The notes below the pieces were generated by a model that saw nothing but the letters and a program-made list of their open reading frames with translations, was not told where the DNA came from and searched no databases. From assembly GCA_018658685.1 (NCBI GenBank), contig JABHUT010000012.1:1-11397 (forward strand): a DNA stretch of 11,397 nucleotides, in the 5' to 3' direction. Made by a program: the position numbers and the translations under genes. This document shows, in pieces, positions 1 to 6,559 of the stretch. The stretch's first letter is position 1. The number at the start of each line of letters is the position of its first letter. The DNA comes from Alphaproteobacteria bacterium. GTDB taxonomy: Bacteria; Pseudomonadota; Alphaproteobacteria; MED-G09.

Positions 1-1
1 A

Positions 2-796
2 AAACACGGAATAGAGGTTGTCCATGAACTAAAGGGAGTAGGTAAAAACTTGCAAGATCATATTTCAGTAGTTAGCCAATTTCAATGTACACAACCAGTA
101 ACACTGCATAGATCAGCTAGTTTTTTGGGAACAATGCTTGCAGGAGTTAAGTACCTAGTCACTGGAACTGGTGATGCAGCAAATCCTCCTTGTGTTGGAG
201 GGGCTTTTATAAAATCACATCCCGAAAAAGAAATACCAGATATTCAAATACACTATGTTTCAATTGCAATGCAAGATGTTCATGGGCGGGCTGGTGTTCC
301 TCAAGATCATGGATTTTCAAATCTTGTATATTTATGCAGACCACAAAGTAGAGGGCATATTACATTAAAAAGCTCTAACCCAATTGATGATCCACTTATG
401 TTTCCGAATTATTTTTCAGTAGAGCAAGATTTGATTGATACCCGTAATGGACTAAGAGAGGCTAATAGAGTTTTCATGCAACCAGTTTTTGATGAGTATA
501 GAGGCAAACAACTTAAACCAGGCGAAGATATCGATATAAATGATGACGATGAGTTAGATAAATGGATAAGGGAAACAAGTGAAACACTTTATCATCCAGT
601 CGGTACATGTAAAATGGGAATAGATGAATTATCAGTAACCAATGAACACGGTCAAGTTCATGGAGTTGATTCTTTAAGAGTTGTAGATGCTTCTTTAATG
701 CCAAGTTTGATTGCAGGAAATACAAATGCGCCAACTATTATGATGGCTGAGAAAATATCAGACCACATTAATGGTAAGACATTCTTATCTAACTAA
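2..796 (+). CDS. GMC-family FAD-dependent oxidoreductase (choline/alcohol dehydrogenase-like), C-terminal part
   Basis: Partial at the 5' end: the frame is open to the left edge, and the residues before the first possible start (GVGKNLQDH) are the typical GMC 'PGVGxNLQDH' block, so this is not a short gene starting with TTG at 50. 264 residues are visible, roughly the C-terminal half of a 530-560-residue family. The GMC C-terminal domain is complete: the HPVGTCKMG block carries the catalytic His (codon 593-595), followed by LRVVDASLMPS, which contacts FAD, and GNTNAPTIM with the second active-site Asn (codon 725-727). Such enzymes oxidise primary or secondary alcohols with FAD; the substrate cannot be read here, and the N-terminal Rossmann dinucleotide motif lies outside the window. 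Its TAA overlaps the stop of the convergent enoyl-CoA hydratase. Family assignment is secure, specificity unknown. Confidence 0.95.
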   Translation, partial: KHGIEVVHELKGVGKNLQDHISVVSQFQCTQPVTLHRSASFLGTMLAGVKYLVTGTGDAANPPCVGGAFIKSHPEKEIPDIQIHYVSIAMQDVHGRAGVPQDHGFSNLVYLCRPQSRGHITLKSSNPIDDPLMFPNYFSVEQDLIDTRNGLREANRVFMQPVFDEYRGKQLKPGEDIDINDDDELDKWIRETSETLYHPVGTCKMGIDELSVTNEHGQVHGVDSLRVVDASLMPSLIAGNTNAPTIMMAEKISDHINGKTFLSN

Positions 797-1569
797 CTAC
801 CTTTAAAATTAGGATCTCTTTTTTCAAGAAATGCTTTAATGCCTTCTTCTTTATCATCAGTTTGAACTAATGAAGCTTGTGCATACTTTTCCATCATTAA
901 AGCACTTGATAAGCTTGAGTCCATTCCAAAGTGAACCATTGCTTTCATAGTTCTGGGGACAAATGGAGCAAACTTTGATAGAGTTTCAGCCATATTAGTT
1001 AATTCTAATTTTAAATTTTTTGGTTCAACTAATCGAGTTATAAGTCCAATTTGAAAAGCTCTTTCTGCATCAATCGGGTCACCCATTAATAGCATTTCCA
1101 TTCCCCAGCCTTTTCCAATAATTCTTGGTAAGCGAACAGTTGCACCCCCGCCTGGAATTATACCCAACTTACCTTCTGGAGTAGCAAATTTTGAATCAGG
1201 AGTAGCAATCCTTAAATCACAACCCAAGGCTACCTCAAGCCCTCCTCCCATACAAATACCGTCTATGCCAGCAATTGTTGGCTTAGGTGTCTTTTCTAAC
1301 TTTTCAGCTAAACCTTGAATGATAGGTTCTAATGCTTTTTTTAAATCTCTATCTAAAACCTCATTTAAATCGGATCCGGATGCAAAAGATTTGCCCCCTG
1401 CGCCAATTATTGCAATAACCTTAACACTTTCATCAGATGTAGCTAAATCAACGGCATTATTAAGTTCATCTAAGGTTTCAAGAGATATTGCATTATGACT
1501 TTCAGGTCTATTTATTGTTATTAGAGCCAATGTATCAATATTTTCATATAAAATATTTTTAAAATTCAT
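793..1569 (-). CDS. Enoyl-CoA hydratase (crotonase family) with both catalytic glutamates
   Basis: 258-residue crotonase-fold protein, the usual length for the family. NRPESHNAIS near the N-terminus and SFASGSDL form the CoA-binding/oxyanion region. MGGGLEVALGCDLR carries the first catalytic Glu (residue 112) and FATPEGKLGIIPG the second (residue 132), 20 residues apart as in rat mitochondrial enoyl-CoA hydratase (E144/E164). This supports true hydration of trans-2-enoyl-CoA, as in fatty-acid or CoA-linked side-chain beta-oxidation, in the cytoplasm. I chose the ATG at 1567-1569: it gives the standard MxFxNILYE start, whereas the in-frame TTG at 1585-1587 adds six atypical residues without a better ribosome site. 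The leader has only a weak purine stretch. It is last in the minus-strand group after the MFS gene, but a 109-bp gap with its own promoter candidate precedes it. Confidence 0.92.
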   Translation of the reverse strand: MNFKNILYENIDTLALITINRPESHNAISLETLDELNNAVDLATSDESVKVIAIIGAGGKSFASGSDLNEVLDRDLKKALEPIIQGLAEKLEKTPKPTIAGIDGICMGGGLEVALGCDLRIATPDSKFATPEGKLGIIPGGGATVRLPRIIGKGWGMEMLLMGDPIDAERAFQIGLITRLVEPKNLKLELTNMAETLSKFAPFVPRTMKAMVHFGMDSSLSSALMMEKYAQASLVQTDDKEEGIKAFLEKRDPNFKGS

Positions 1570-1604
1570 TTTTTCTATCACTTTCAAAAGCTTGGGTTAA
1601 TTTT

Positions 1605-1645
1605 CTGAGATAATAATCTATATAGTTAAAATCTCAGTCACTCAA
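1605..1645 (-). promoter_or_regulatory. Candidate sigma-70 promoter with flanking inverted repeat (putative operator) for the enoyl-CoA hydratase
   Basis: On the minus strand a TTGAGT -35 box (1640-1645) and a TATAGA -10 box (1617-1622) are separated by exactly 17 bp, each 4/6 to consensus. Transcription would start near 1610 and give a leader of about 40 nt before the ATG at 1569. A perfect 7-bp inverted repeat, CTGAGAT (1605-1611) and ATCTCAG (1631-1637) with a 19-bp centre, brackets the -10 box; the palindrome CTATATAG (1618-1625) sits at its middle. No T-run follows on the minus strand, so this is not a terminator for the MFS gene. An operator is an inference; no regulator gene lies in the window. 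Confidence 0.4.
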
Positions 1646-1678
1646 TAGTTGAATTCTAAATTATAATTATAAATTTAT

Positions 1679-2962
1679 TTATTCTTCTTTCTGTTTTAAA
1701 AAAATAGCGACTAATAAAAGAATTATTATTAAAGCTAGACATATTTTTGCCGGTGCAACATAACTTCCAAAAAAATCAAAACCTAGACTAAAAGCAGCTG
1801 GTCCAATCGCGCTTCCAATAACATTAAGTGAAGCGCTTAAACCACTAATCTCACCTAAATGCTTAGGTCCAAAAAATCTAATAAAAGTTAAATTAGAAAT
1901 AACTCCCCATAAACCGCCCCCTACTCCAAAACCAAATGCTAGAAGCCAAAAACCCCAAGAATTTATTAAGTAAATAAACCCAAAAGACCCTAGGCAAAAG
2001 GAAAATAACATTGCAATTAAAATAGGTTTTAAATTTATTTTATCTGATACCCAGCTTGCAAAAAGATTAGAGAGTGTAGAGAAAATAGCAGCTGGGATAA
2101 AGTAGCTAAATGCTTCAGCTCTTCCTTTTCCTACTTCATCAAAAATTGAAACTATGTGAAATACTAAAGCTGTACCAAATAAAGCGTGAATACTTAAGCT
2201 CAATGAATAAATCCAAAAAATTGGATTCTTTCTTACTTCTTGTAAAGTATTACTTTTTTTCTCAATTGAGGGTATTTCCGAGGAATCCTTATCTAATCCA
2301 TCAGCTCTTAATCCACATGATTCAGGTGTATCACGAATAAAAATTAAAGCCAAAAGAGAGAATCCTATACCTCCAATTAATGCTATAATCCATAAGGACT
2401 CTCGCCATCCAAAAATACCAATTAGGCCTGCAAGAAAAAGAGGAGAAAGAGAAAAACCAAGGCTTATAAATATATTTCTTATACCTCCTACAAGACCTCT
2501 TTTTTTAACAAACCACAACAAAAGAACGTTTCTGGAGCAGCTAGTAAGAACACCTTGACCAAAAAATCTAACACCAAAATAGCCAAAAAGAATTAATCCA
2601 AAGGTAGCTAGAGGACTTCCTCCTAAAAAACCACTCATTAAATCAACTAAACTTATATAAAGAACCATTAATGCAAGTGCTATAGAGGACATCGTTATCA
2701 TGGTTCGGCCCCCTAAAATATCATACCATCTTCCTGCTCTGGCGAGAAATAAGGATGAACATAAAGTTCCAAATAAATAAGCAAGTGATAATTCTGTACG
2801 TGACAGCCCTAAAACGTCAATAAAAGAGTCTGTAAAAACAGCTAAACCCATTGTTTGACCTGGAATACTGAATAAAATACCTAAAGTGCTTAAGGCAAAT
2901 ACAATCCAACCATAAAAAAAGGGAATTTTTTGAGGATTAAATGGCCAATACGCAGATATCAT
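1679..2962 (-). CDS. MFS transporter, 12 transmembrane segments, monocarboxylate/oxalate-formate-like
   Basis: 427 residues with about twelve hydrophobic segments, two six-helix bundles joined by a hydrophilic loop at about 211-249. The loop between helices 2 and 3 carries the MFS motif A as GRWYDILGGR (residues 77-86, with Asp81); its counterpart after helix 8 is SWVSDKIN (303-310). The first helix (FYGWIVFALSTLGILFS) and the late FGPKHLGEISGL block resemble bacterial relatives of the monocarboxylate/oxalate:formate antiporter branch. It probably carries a small organic acid or related metabolite across the inner membrane; substrate and direction are unknown. The ATG at 2960-2962 is preceded by AGGAAA five bases upstream, a good ribosome site. 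It follows the aldo/keto reductase after 47 bp, so co-transcription is plausible, and it may supply the substrate for the neighbouring redox enzymes. Confidence 0.9.
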   Translation of the reverse strand: MISAYWPFNPQKIPFFYGWIVFALSTLGILFSIPGQTMGLAVFTDSFIDVLGLSRTELSLAYLFGTLCSSLFLARAGRWYDILGGRTMITMSSIALALMVLYISLVDLMSGFLGGSPLATFGLILFGYFGVRFFGQGVLTSCSRNVLLLWFVKKRGLVGGIRNIFISLGFSLSPLFLAGLIGIFGWRESLWIIALIGGIGFSLLALIFIRDTPESCGLRADGLDKDSSEIPSIEKKSNTLQEVRKNPIFWIYSLSLSIHALFGTALVFHIVSIFDEVGKGRAEAFSYFIPAAIFSTLSNLFASWVSDKINLKPILIAMLFSFCLGSFGFIYLINSWGFWLLAFGFGVGGGLWGVISNLTFIRFFGPKHLGEISGLSASLNVIGSAIGPAAFSLGFDFFGSYVAPAKICLALIIILLLVAIFLKQKEE

Positions 2963-3009
2963 TATTATTTCCTATGAGTGAGAAGGTCTTTTAACTGAAT
3001 TTTTTTAAC

Positions 3010-3984
3010 TTAAAAATAAAGAGATTCTAATTCTATGATTTCTTGGTCAGTCAATTTTTTTTCTTCAGATTTTAAACATTCTTCTAATTCAATTCTATTT
3101 TTAACCCCAAGAATAACTGAGCTCACTTTTGGAACACTAAGCGCATACCTATGACCTAAATCTGCAGGACTTATACCCCAATTCTTTGCAAGCTCTCTAA
3201 ATAAGGAAGCTTTTTCAAAATCTTCAAAATCTTTTTTATCGTGGCCAGATGAATGAGGTTTTCTATCCATTGATGAAGTTAGAGCACCTGCTTGAACAGC
3301 TCGAATAGCTAAAATAGGAATATTTCTATTTTGACATTCATTTAAAATTGAATTGCAGTTTAGATCTTTAGTTGTATAGCCTATACCGCCAGCAGAATTT
3401 AAAACATTTACAATGCACTGCATAGCGTTTGGTGGATTTGTATGATCCATGGCTTTGATTAAGGCTTCTTCTTGGCCAAGGCCAATTCCCCAGCTCTTTA
3501 TTTTACCCTCTTTTTTTAACTTTTCAAAAGCTGGTATAACTGCATTAAAATAACTTGTTAGAGTTGTAGAGTTTTTATTTCGAAATTCATTAAATCGAAA
3601 TAATTGATGATCATCCTCAATTAATTGAGAATGCAAAAGAAAAAGATCAACTCTTTCCAAACCCATGCTAGAGAGACTCCTAGTAAGTGAAGAATTTAAA
3701 TAATCATAAACTTCATGATCAGGTAAAATTCCTAAGCTGCATTTGGTAGTAAAGTGAAGGTCATCTAAATCTTTTCCTTTTATGGCTTGTCCTATAACTT
3801 TTTCAGCCTCGCCTCTTCCATACATAGGGGCAACATCGAAGTGATTAATTCCTTTGTCAATTGCTAGGTTTACTGTTTGAACAGCTTCCTCTCTCGTGCT
3901 TTCTCCCCAGATACGGCCAATGCCTCCACCTCCAAGAGTTAAAGCGCTAACTTCCCCAAAGGGTTTAAATTTTCTTTGTTCCAT
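3010..3984 (-). CDS. Aldo/keto reductase (NAD(P)H-dependent)
   Basis: 324 residues, the normal length of a TIM-barrel aldo/keto reductase. The catalytic tetrad is complete: Asp50 and Tyr55 in FDVAPMYGRGEAE, Lys81 in FTTKC and His118 in LFLLHSQ. The N-terminal LTLGGGGIG, the KKEGKIKSWGIG block and the late SVPKVSSVILGVKN cofactor-binding segment are also typical. These enzymes reduce aldehydes or ketones, or oxidise the alcohols, with NADP(H); the resemblance is to the bacterial galactose-dehydrogenase/pyridoxal-4-dehydrogenase-like branch rather than aldose reductases, but the substrate is unknown. The ATG at 3982-3984 has a modest GAGA purine site upstream. It lies between the C-factor-like SDR (86 bp upstream, containing an AT hairpin) and the MFS carrier (47 bp downstream). 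Confidence 0.93.
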   Translation of the reverse strand: MEQRKFKPFGEVSALTLGGGGIGRIWGESTREEAVQTVNLAIDKGINHFDVAPMYGRGEAEKVIGQAIKGKDLDDLHFTTKCSLGILPDHEVYDYLNSSLTRSLSSMGLERVDLFLLHSQLIEDDHQLFRFNEFRNKNSTTLTSYFNAVIPAFEKLKKEGKIKSWGIGLGQEEALIKAMDHTNPPNAMQCIVNVLNSAGGIGYTTKDLNCNSILNECQNRNIPILAIRAVQAGALTSSMDRKPHSSGHDKKDFEDFEKASLFRELAKNWGISPADLGHRYALSVPKVSSVILGVKNRIELEECLKSEEKKLTDQEIIELESLYF

Positions 3985-4002
3985 TAATTTCTCGTTAATA
4001 GA

Positions 4003-4025
4003 AGTTTTATAATTTCTTATAAACT
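4003..4025 (-). other. AT-rich inverted repeat (possible 5'-leader hairpin) upstream of the aldo/keto reductase
   Basis: TTTATAA and TTATAAA form perfect 7-bp arms (4006-4012 and 4017-4023) around a 4-nt loop that reads GAAA in the minus-strand transcript, a GNRA-type tetraloop. Allowing one bulged base, two further pairs (AG/CT) extend the stem. It ends about 18 bases before the AKR start codon. It lacks a following U-run and G+C in the stem, so it is not a convincing terminator. It could be a leader structure, an operator, or chance in AT-rich DNA. Confidence 0.3.
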
Positions 4026-4070
4026 AATTATTTTAAATCTCTCGATAACAATAATAAATTGTAATTATTC

Positions 4071-4766
4071 CTACCAAGGGTGGATATCACCATTCCATTT
4101 ATAGAAATTACCAGAATCTTCTTTTGTTAGACCTGAAAGAACATTGCGTATTCCTGAGGCGCTTTCTTCAGCAGTTATTTCTGCAGTAGGACCGCCCATA
4201 TCAGTTTGAACCCAGCCTGGATGCATAATTGATACAATAATTGGATCTTCAGCCCAATCTAGAGCAAGAATTTGTCCAACTTTACTTACGGCTGCTTTAG
4301 TGGTTGAGTAAATATACATTCCACCCATAGGCCAAGTTGATGCTGCCAACTGACTAGATAGAATCATCAAATTCCCATTACCTGATGCTGCTAGGTTAGA
4401 TTTAAAAGCTTTAGCAACTAAAAGAGGACCAATGGTATTAATGTTTAAAGTATTATGCCATTCATCAATATCAATATTATCTATTGTTTGATTATCTGGC
4501 ATTCCGCCAACCCAACCTGCAACAATTATAACGCTATCTATAGCCTCTTCCCCTATTCGACTAGAAGCAGATTCGATTGATCCAGCATCAGCTATATCTA
4601 GCTGCTCTATTTTAATGTTCTCAGAACCAGATGCAACTTCATTCAATAAAGATGCATTAGCTGTATCGCGAGCGCAAGCAATAACTTGATTACCCTCGTT
4701 AGCATATTGTTTTGTAAGTTCTAGGCCTATTCCTCTTGTTGCTCCAACGATCATGATAGTTGACAT
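4071..4766 (-). CDS. CsgA/C-factor-like short-chain dehydrogenase/reductase
   Basis: 231 residues. The Rossmann motif is GATRGIG (8-14); the acidic LDIAD (57-61) is the adenine-pocket Asp; catalytic Tyr153 and Lys157 lie in YSTTK, with Ser137/138 upstream and Asn110 in NINTIGP. The usual NNAG segment reads VAG (82-84). HPGWVQTDMGG followed by ITAEES and the C-terminal NGDIHPW match the C-factor/CsgA and sniffer carbonyl-reductase branch (HPGWVxTDMGG, GxxIPW tail) rather than metabolic classical SDRs. It is a cytoplasmic NAD(P)-dependent enzyme of unknown substrate; the CsgA signalling role in Myxococcus should not be transferred. The start at 4764-4766 is set by GGGAGAG five bases upstream; the longer frame back to 4802 would place this ribosome site inside the coding sequence. 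It is divergent from the classical SDR at 4908. Confidence 0.9.
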   Translation of the reverse strand: MSTIMIVGATRGIGLELTKQYANEGNQVIACARDTANASLLNEVASGSENIKIEQLDIADAGSIESASSRIGEEAIDSVIIVAGWVGGMPDNQTIDNIDIDEWHNTLNINTIGPLLVAKAFKSNLAASGNGNLMILSSQLAASTWPMGGMYIYSTTKAAVSKVGQILALDWAEDPIIVSIMHPGWVQTDMGGPTAEITAEESASGIRNVLSGLTKEDSGNFYKWNGDIHPW

Positions 4767-4771
4767 TTTTT

Positions 4772-4778
4772 CTCTCCC
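4772..4778 (-). promoter_or_regulatory. Ribosome binding site fixing the C-factor-like SDR start
   Basis: The minus-strand sequence GGGAGAG lies five bases before the ATG at 4764-4766. It is one of the strongest Shine-Dalgarno sites in the window and excludes the upstream in-frame ATG at 4800-4802 as the likely start. Confidence 0.75.
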
Positions 4779-4891
4779 TATTAAAAATTTTCTAATATAC
4801 AATAAACTTAATTAGCCTAATAATTGCAATATAAAATTACTATAACAATTACGATATTTTATTAAAATAATTTTTAACGACAGAAAACTTT

Positions 4892-4901
4892 AAAGGGGTG
4901 A
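4892..4901 (+). promoter_or_regulatory. Strong ribosome binding site of the classical SDR
   Basis: AAAGGGGTGA matches 8 of 10 positions of the full anti-Shine-Dalgarno complement AAGGAGGTGA and ends six bases before the ATG at 4908. It stands out against the weak sites of most other genes here and suggests efficient translation. Confidence 0.7.
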
Positions 4902-4907
4902 AATTTC

Positions 4908-5690
4908 ATGGGAAATAAATTATTTGATTTATCAAAAAAAGTTTCAGTTATAACTGGCGGAAATGGAGGTATAGGACTTGGTATTGCGGAAGGTATTGCA
5001 TCCTCTGGTGGTGATGTAGCTATATTAGCAAGAAATGAAGAAAAAAATCAGTCAGCAAAGGAATTATTAGATAAATTTGGAACAAAAATACTTACTTATA
5101 AAGTTGATATATCTGAAGAAAGTGATGTGAAAAATACTATCGGAAAAGTGGTCGATGACTTTGGAAGAATTGATTCAGTTTTTGCAAATGCTGGAATCAA
5201 TATTTACGGAGGATCTTTTGAGGATATGGATACAAATGCCTATAGAAAAGTATTATCTGTAAATCTTGATGGCGTATTCTTTACGCTTAGAGAAACTTGT
5301 AAACATATGGTTGAAAGAGCAAAAAATGGTGATCCTGGCGGTTCAGTTGTAGGGGTGGCAAGTCTTGCAGGTATTGAAGGTGCCGCTAAAACTCAACCTT
5401 ACTCTGCCTCCAAAGGAGGTGTTAGAGCAATGATCAAAGGCATTACAGTAGAGCATGCAAGATATGGAATAAGGGCAAATACAATTGTACCGGGTTGGAT
5501 AGCTACAGACATGACTAATGATAGCCAGAATAGTGAAAAATTTACCAATAAAGTTATATCAAGGGTGCCTATGAGAAGGTGGGGTGAACCAAAAGATTTT
5601 GCAGGAATATCAGTTTATTTAGCCTCAGACTCATCCTCATATCACTCAGGTGATACATTTGTTGTTGATGGTGGATACGCAATTTTTTAA
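4908..5690 (+). CDS. Classical short-chain dehydrogenase/reductase (3-oxoacyl-ACP reductase/glucose dehydrogenase-like)
   Basis: 260 residues, full family length. The cofactor motif TGGNGGIG spans 16-23, NAG 94-96, and the catalytic tetrad is complete as Asn119, Ser152, Tyr165 and Lys169 (YSASK). NTIVPGWIATDM and the C-terminal SGDTFVVDGGYAIF are the standard substrate loop and tail. Strand beta-2 ends in ILARNEEK with Arg42 and no Asp, which favours NADP(H) over NAD(H). It would interconvert a hydroxyl and a carbonyl group in the cytoplasm; its sequence alone does not tell fatty-acid synthesis, sugar or xenobiotic substrates apart. No ACP or other lipid-synthesis gene is nearby, which makes a catabolic role more likely. 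It is the only complete plus-strand gene, divergent from one SDR and ending 16 bp from the convergent alpha/beta hydrolase. Confidence 0.94.
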   Translation: MGNKLFDLSKKVSVITGGNGGIGLGIAEGIASSGGDVAILARNEEKNQSAKELLDKFGTKILTYKVDISEESDVKNTIGKVVDDFGRIDSVFANAGINIYGGSFEDMDTNAYRKVLSVNLDGVFFTLRETCKHMVERAKNGDPGGSVVGVASLAGIEGAAKTQPYSASKGGVRAMIKGITVEHARYGIRANTIVPGWIATDMTNDSQNSEKFTNKVISRVPMRRWGEPKDFAGISVYLASDSSSYHSGDTFVVDGGYAIF

Positions 5691-5706
5691 TTATCACTTT
5701 TACGGT

Positions 5707-6540
5707 TTATTTAATTTTTTTTAAAAATTCTATAGCAGACTTTGCAAAAATATCATTTCTATCCCCTGCAACCATATGAGCAGCTTTATCAATTTCGCGA
5801 AATTCAGCATGAGGAATAATAGTTAAAAAATCATCAACTTCTTTCTGAGTAACAACATTACTTAGAGCACCCCTTATCAGCAAAGTTGGAATATTTATAT
5901 TTTTTGCAAGCCTCGTATTTTTTTCTTTTTGGGTTTCCCTATTGATATCATCTCTATCTTCAAGAAATCTAGGATCCCAATGCCAATAATATCGTCCATC
6001 CTCTTTTAATCTTAGATTTTTTTCTAAACCACGGTTATCACGCGGTCGCTTTCTATGAGGTAAATAAGCCGATACTGCATCAGAAGCCTCATCAAGGTTT
6101 GCAAATCCTTTAACACCTGACTGCATAAAAGAAACAATTTCATTAGAGCCTTCTTCATTTGGATAAAGACCTATATCAACCATAACCAATGAAGTAACCA
6201 TGTCTCTTTTGTTTAAATCGCTAGCTAATGAAAGAGCAACCATCCCTCCAAGAGATGCTCCAACTAATGAAGCAGGTTTTTCTATTTGATTTAGAATTGA
6301 AATTAAATCATCTTTGTATGACTCAATTAAATAGTCACCATCAGGATGCCAATCGCTATCGCCATGCCCTCTTAAATCCAATGAAAAAACATAAAAACCT
6401 GATTTACTTAGTATCTCGCCAGTACTACCCCATGCATGTCTTGTTTGACCACCACCATGCATTAAAATAATAAGTGGATTATTTTCATTTCCCCACACAG
6501 TAGCAACTAACTCTAATCCAGAATCAACTTTAAATTTCAT
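5707..6540 (-). CDS. Alpha/beta hydrolase with atypical catalytic acid position
   Basis: 277 residues of the alpha/beta-hydrolase fold. HGGG (28-31) forms the oxyanion hole, LDLRGHGDSDW (54-64) is the conserved beta-4 loop, GASLG (94-98) is the nucleophile elbow with Ser96, and AAHMVAGDRND carries the catalytic His255. A cap region at about 125-210 contains YLPHRKRPRD and YYWHWDPRF, characteristic of a bacterial ester/epoxide-hydrolase-like subfamily. The position that normally carries the acid after strand beta-7 (RGxxSDVV) is here RGALSNVV, so Asn228 replaces Asp; Asp122 at the end of beta-6 might substitute. Last of the seven-gene minus-strand group, 19 bp after the kinase-like gene, with only a distant AGGG upstream of the ATG, so translation may depend on the preceding gene. 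Substrate unknown. Confidence 0.9.
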   Translation of the reverse strand: MKFKVDSGLELVATVWGNENNPLIILMHGGGQTRHAWGSTGEILSKSGFYVFSLDLRGHGDSDWHPDGDYLIESYKDDLISILNQIEKPASLVGASLGGMVALSLASDLNKRDMVTSLVMVDIGLYPNEEGSNEIVSFMQSGVKGFANLDEASDAVSAYLPHRKRPRDNRGLEKNLRLKEDGRYYWHWDPRFLEDRDDINRETQKEKNTRLAKNINIPTLLIRGALSNVVTQKEVDDFLTIIPHAEFREIDKAAHMVAGDRNDIFAKSAIEFLKKIK

Positions 6541-6559
6541 GGACAGTTATTTACCCTAT

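Larger units (their letters stand above)
4767..4907. promoter_or_regulatory. Divergent intergenic region between the two SDR genes
   Basis: This 141-bp AT-rich stretch must hold promoters for both directions. On the minus side a TATATT -10-like box (4794-4799) sits suitably upstream of the C-factor-like SDR, but no good -35 is paired with it. On the plus side only weak boxes (for example TAAAAT at 4863-4868) are seen. An inverted repeat TAATTG (4821-4826) and CAATTA (4846-4851) with a 19-bp centre and the palindrome ATTGCAAT (4823-4830) are possible protein sites, though short and AT-rich. I found no small gene or RNA here. Confidence 0.45.

Noticed and set aside
797..830. Possible intrinsic terminator after the GMC gene (T-run near 820)
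   Set aside because: No G+C-containing stem precedes the T-run, and the bases are coding on the minus strand.
1570..1587. N-terminal extension of the enoyl-CoA hydratase from an in-frame TTG at 1585-1587
   Set aside because: The six added residues are not family-like, there is no ribosome site before the TTG, and the ATG at 1569 gives the standard N-terminus.
2110..2340. Plus-strand open frame of 76 codons inside the MFS gene
   Set aside because: Antisense shadow of a clear membrane-protein gene, with leucine-rich low-complexity composition and no homology-like motif.
4767..4802. Twelve-residue N-terminal extension of the C-factor-like SDR
   Set aside because: It would put the strong GGGAGAG ribosome site inside the coding region, and the Rossmann motif sits correctly from the ATG at 4766.
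5710..5735. T-rich near-palindrome as a bidirectional terminator
   Set aside because: It is A/T only, lies inside the hydrolase coding end, and lacks a stable stem.
6228..6470. Plus-strand open frame antisense to the alpha/beta hydrolase
   Set aside because: Its opposite strand encodes the nucleophile elbow and the oxyanion hole; the composition is that of a reverse-frame shadow.
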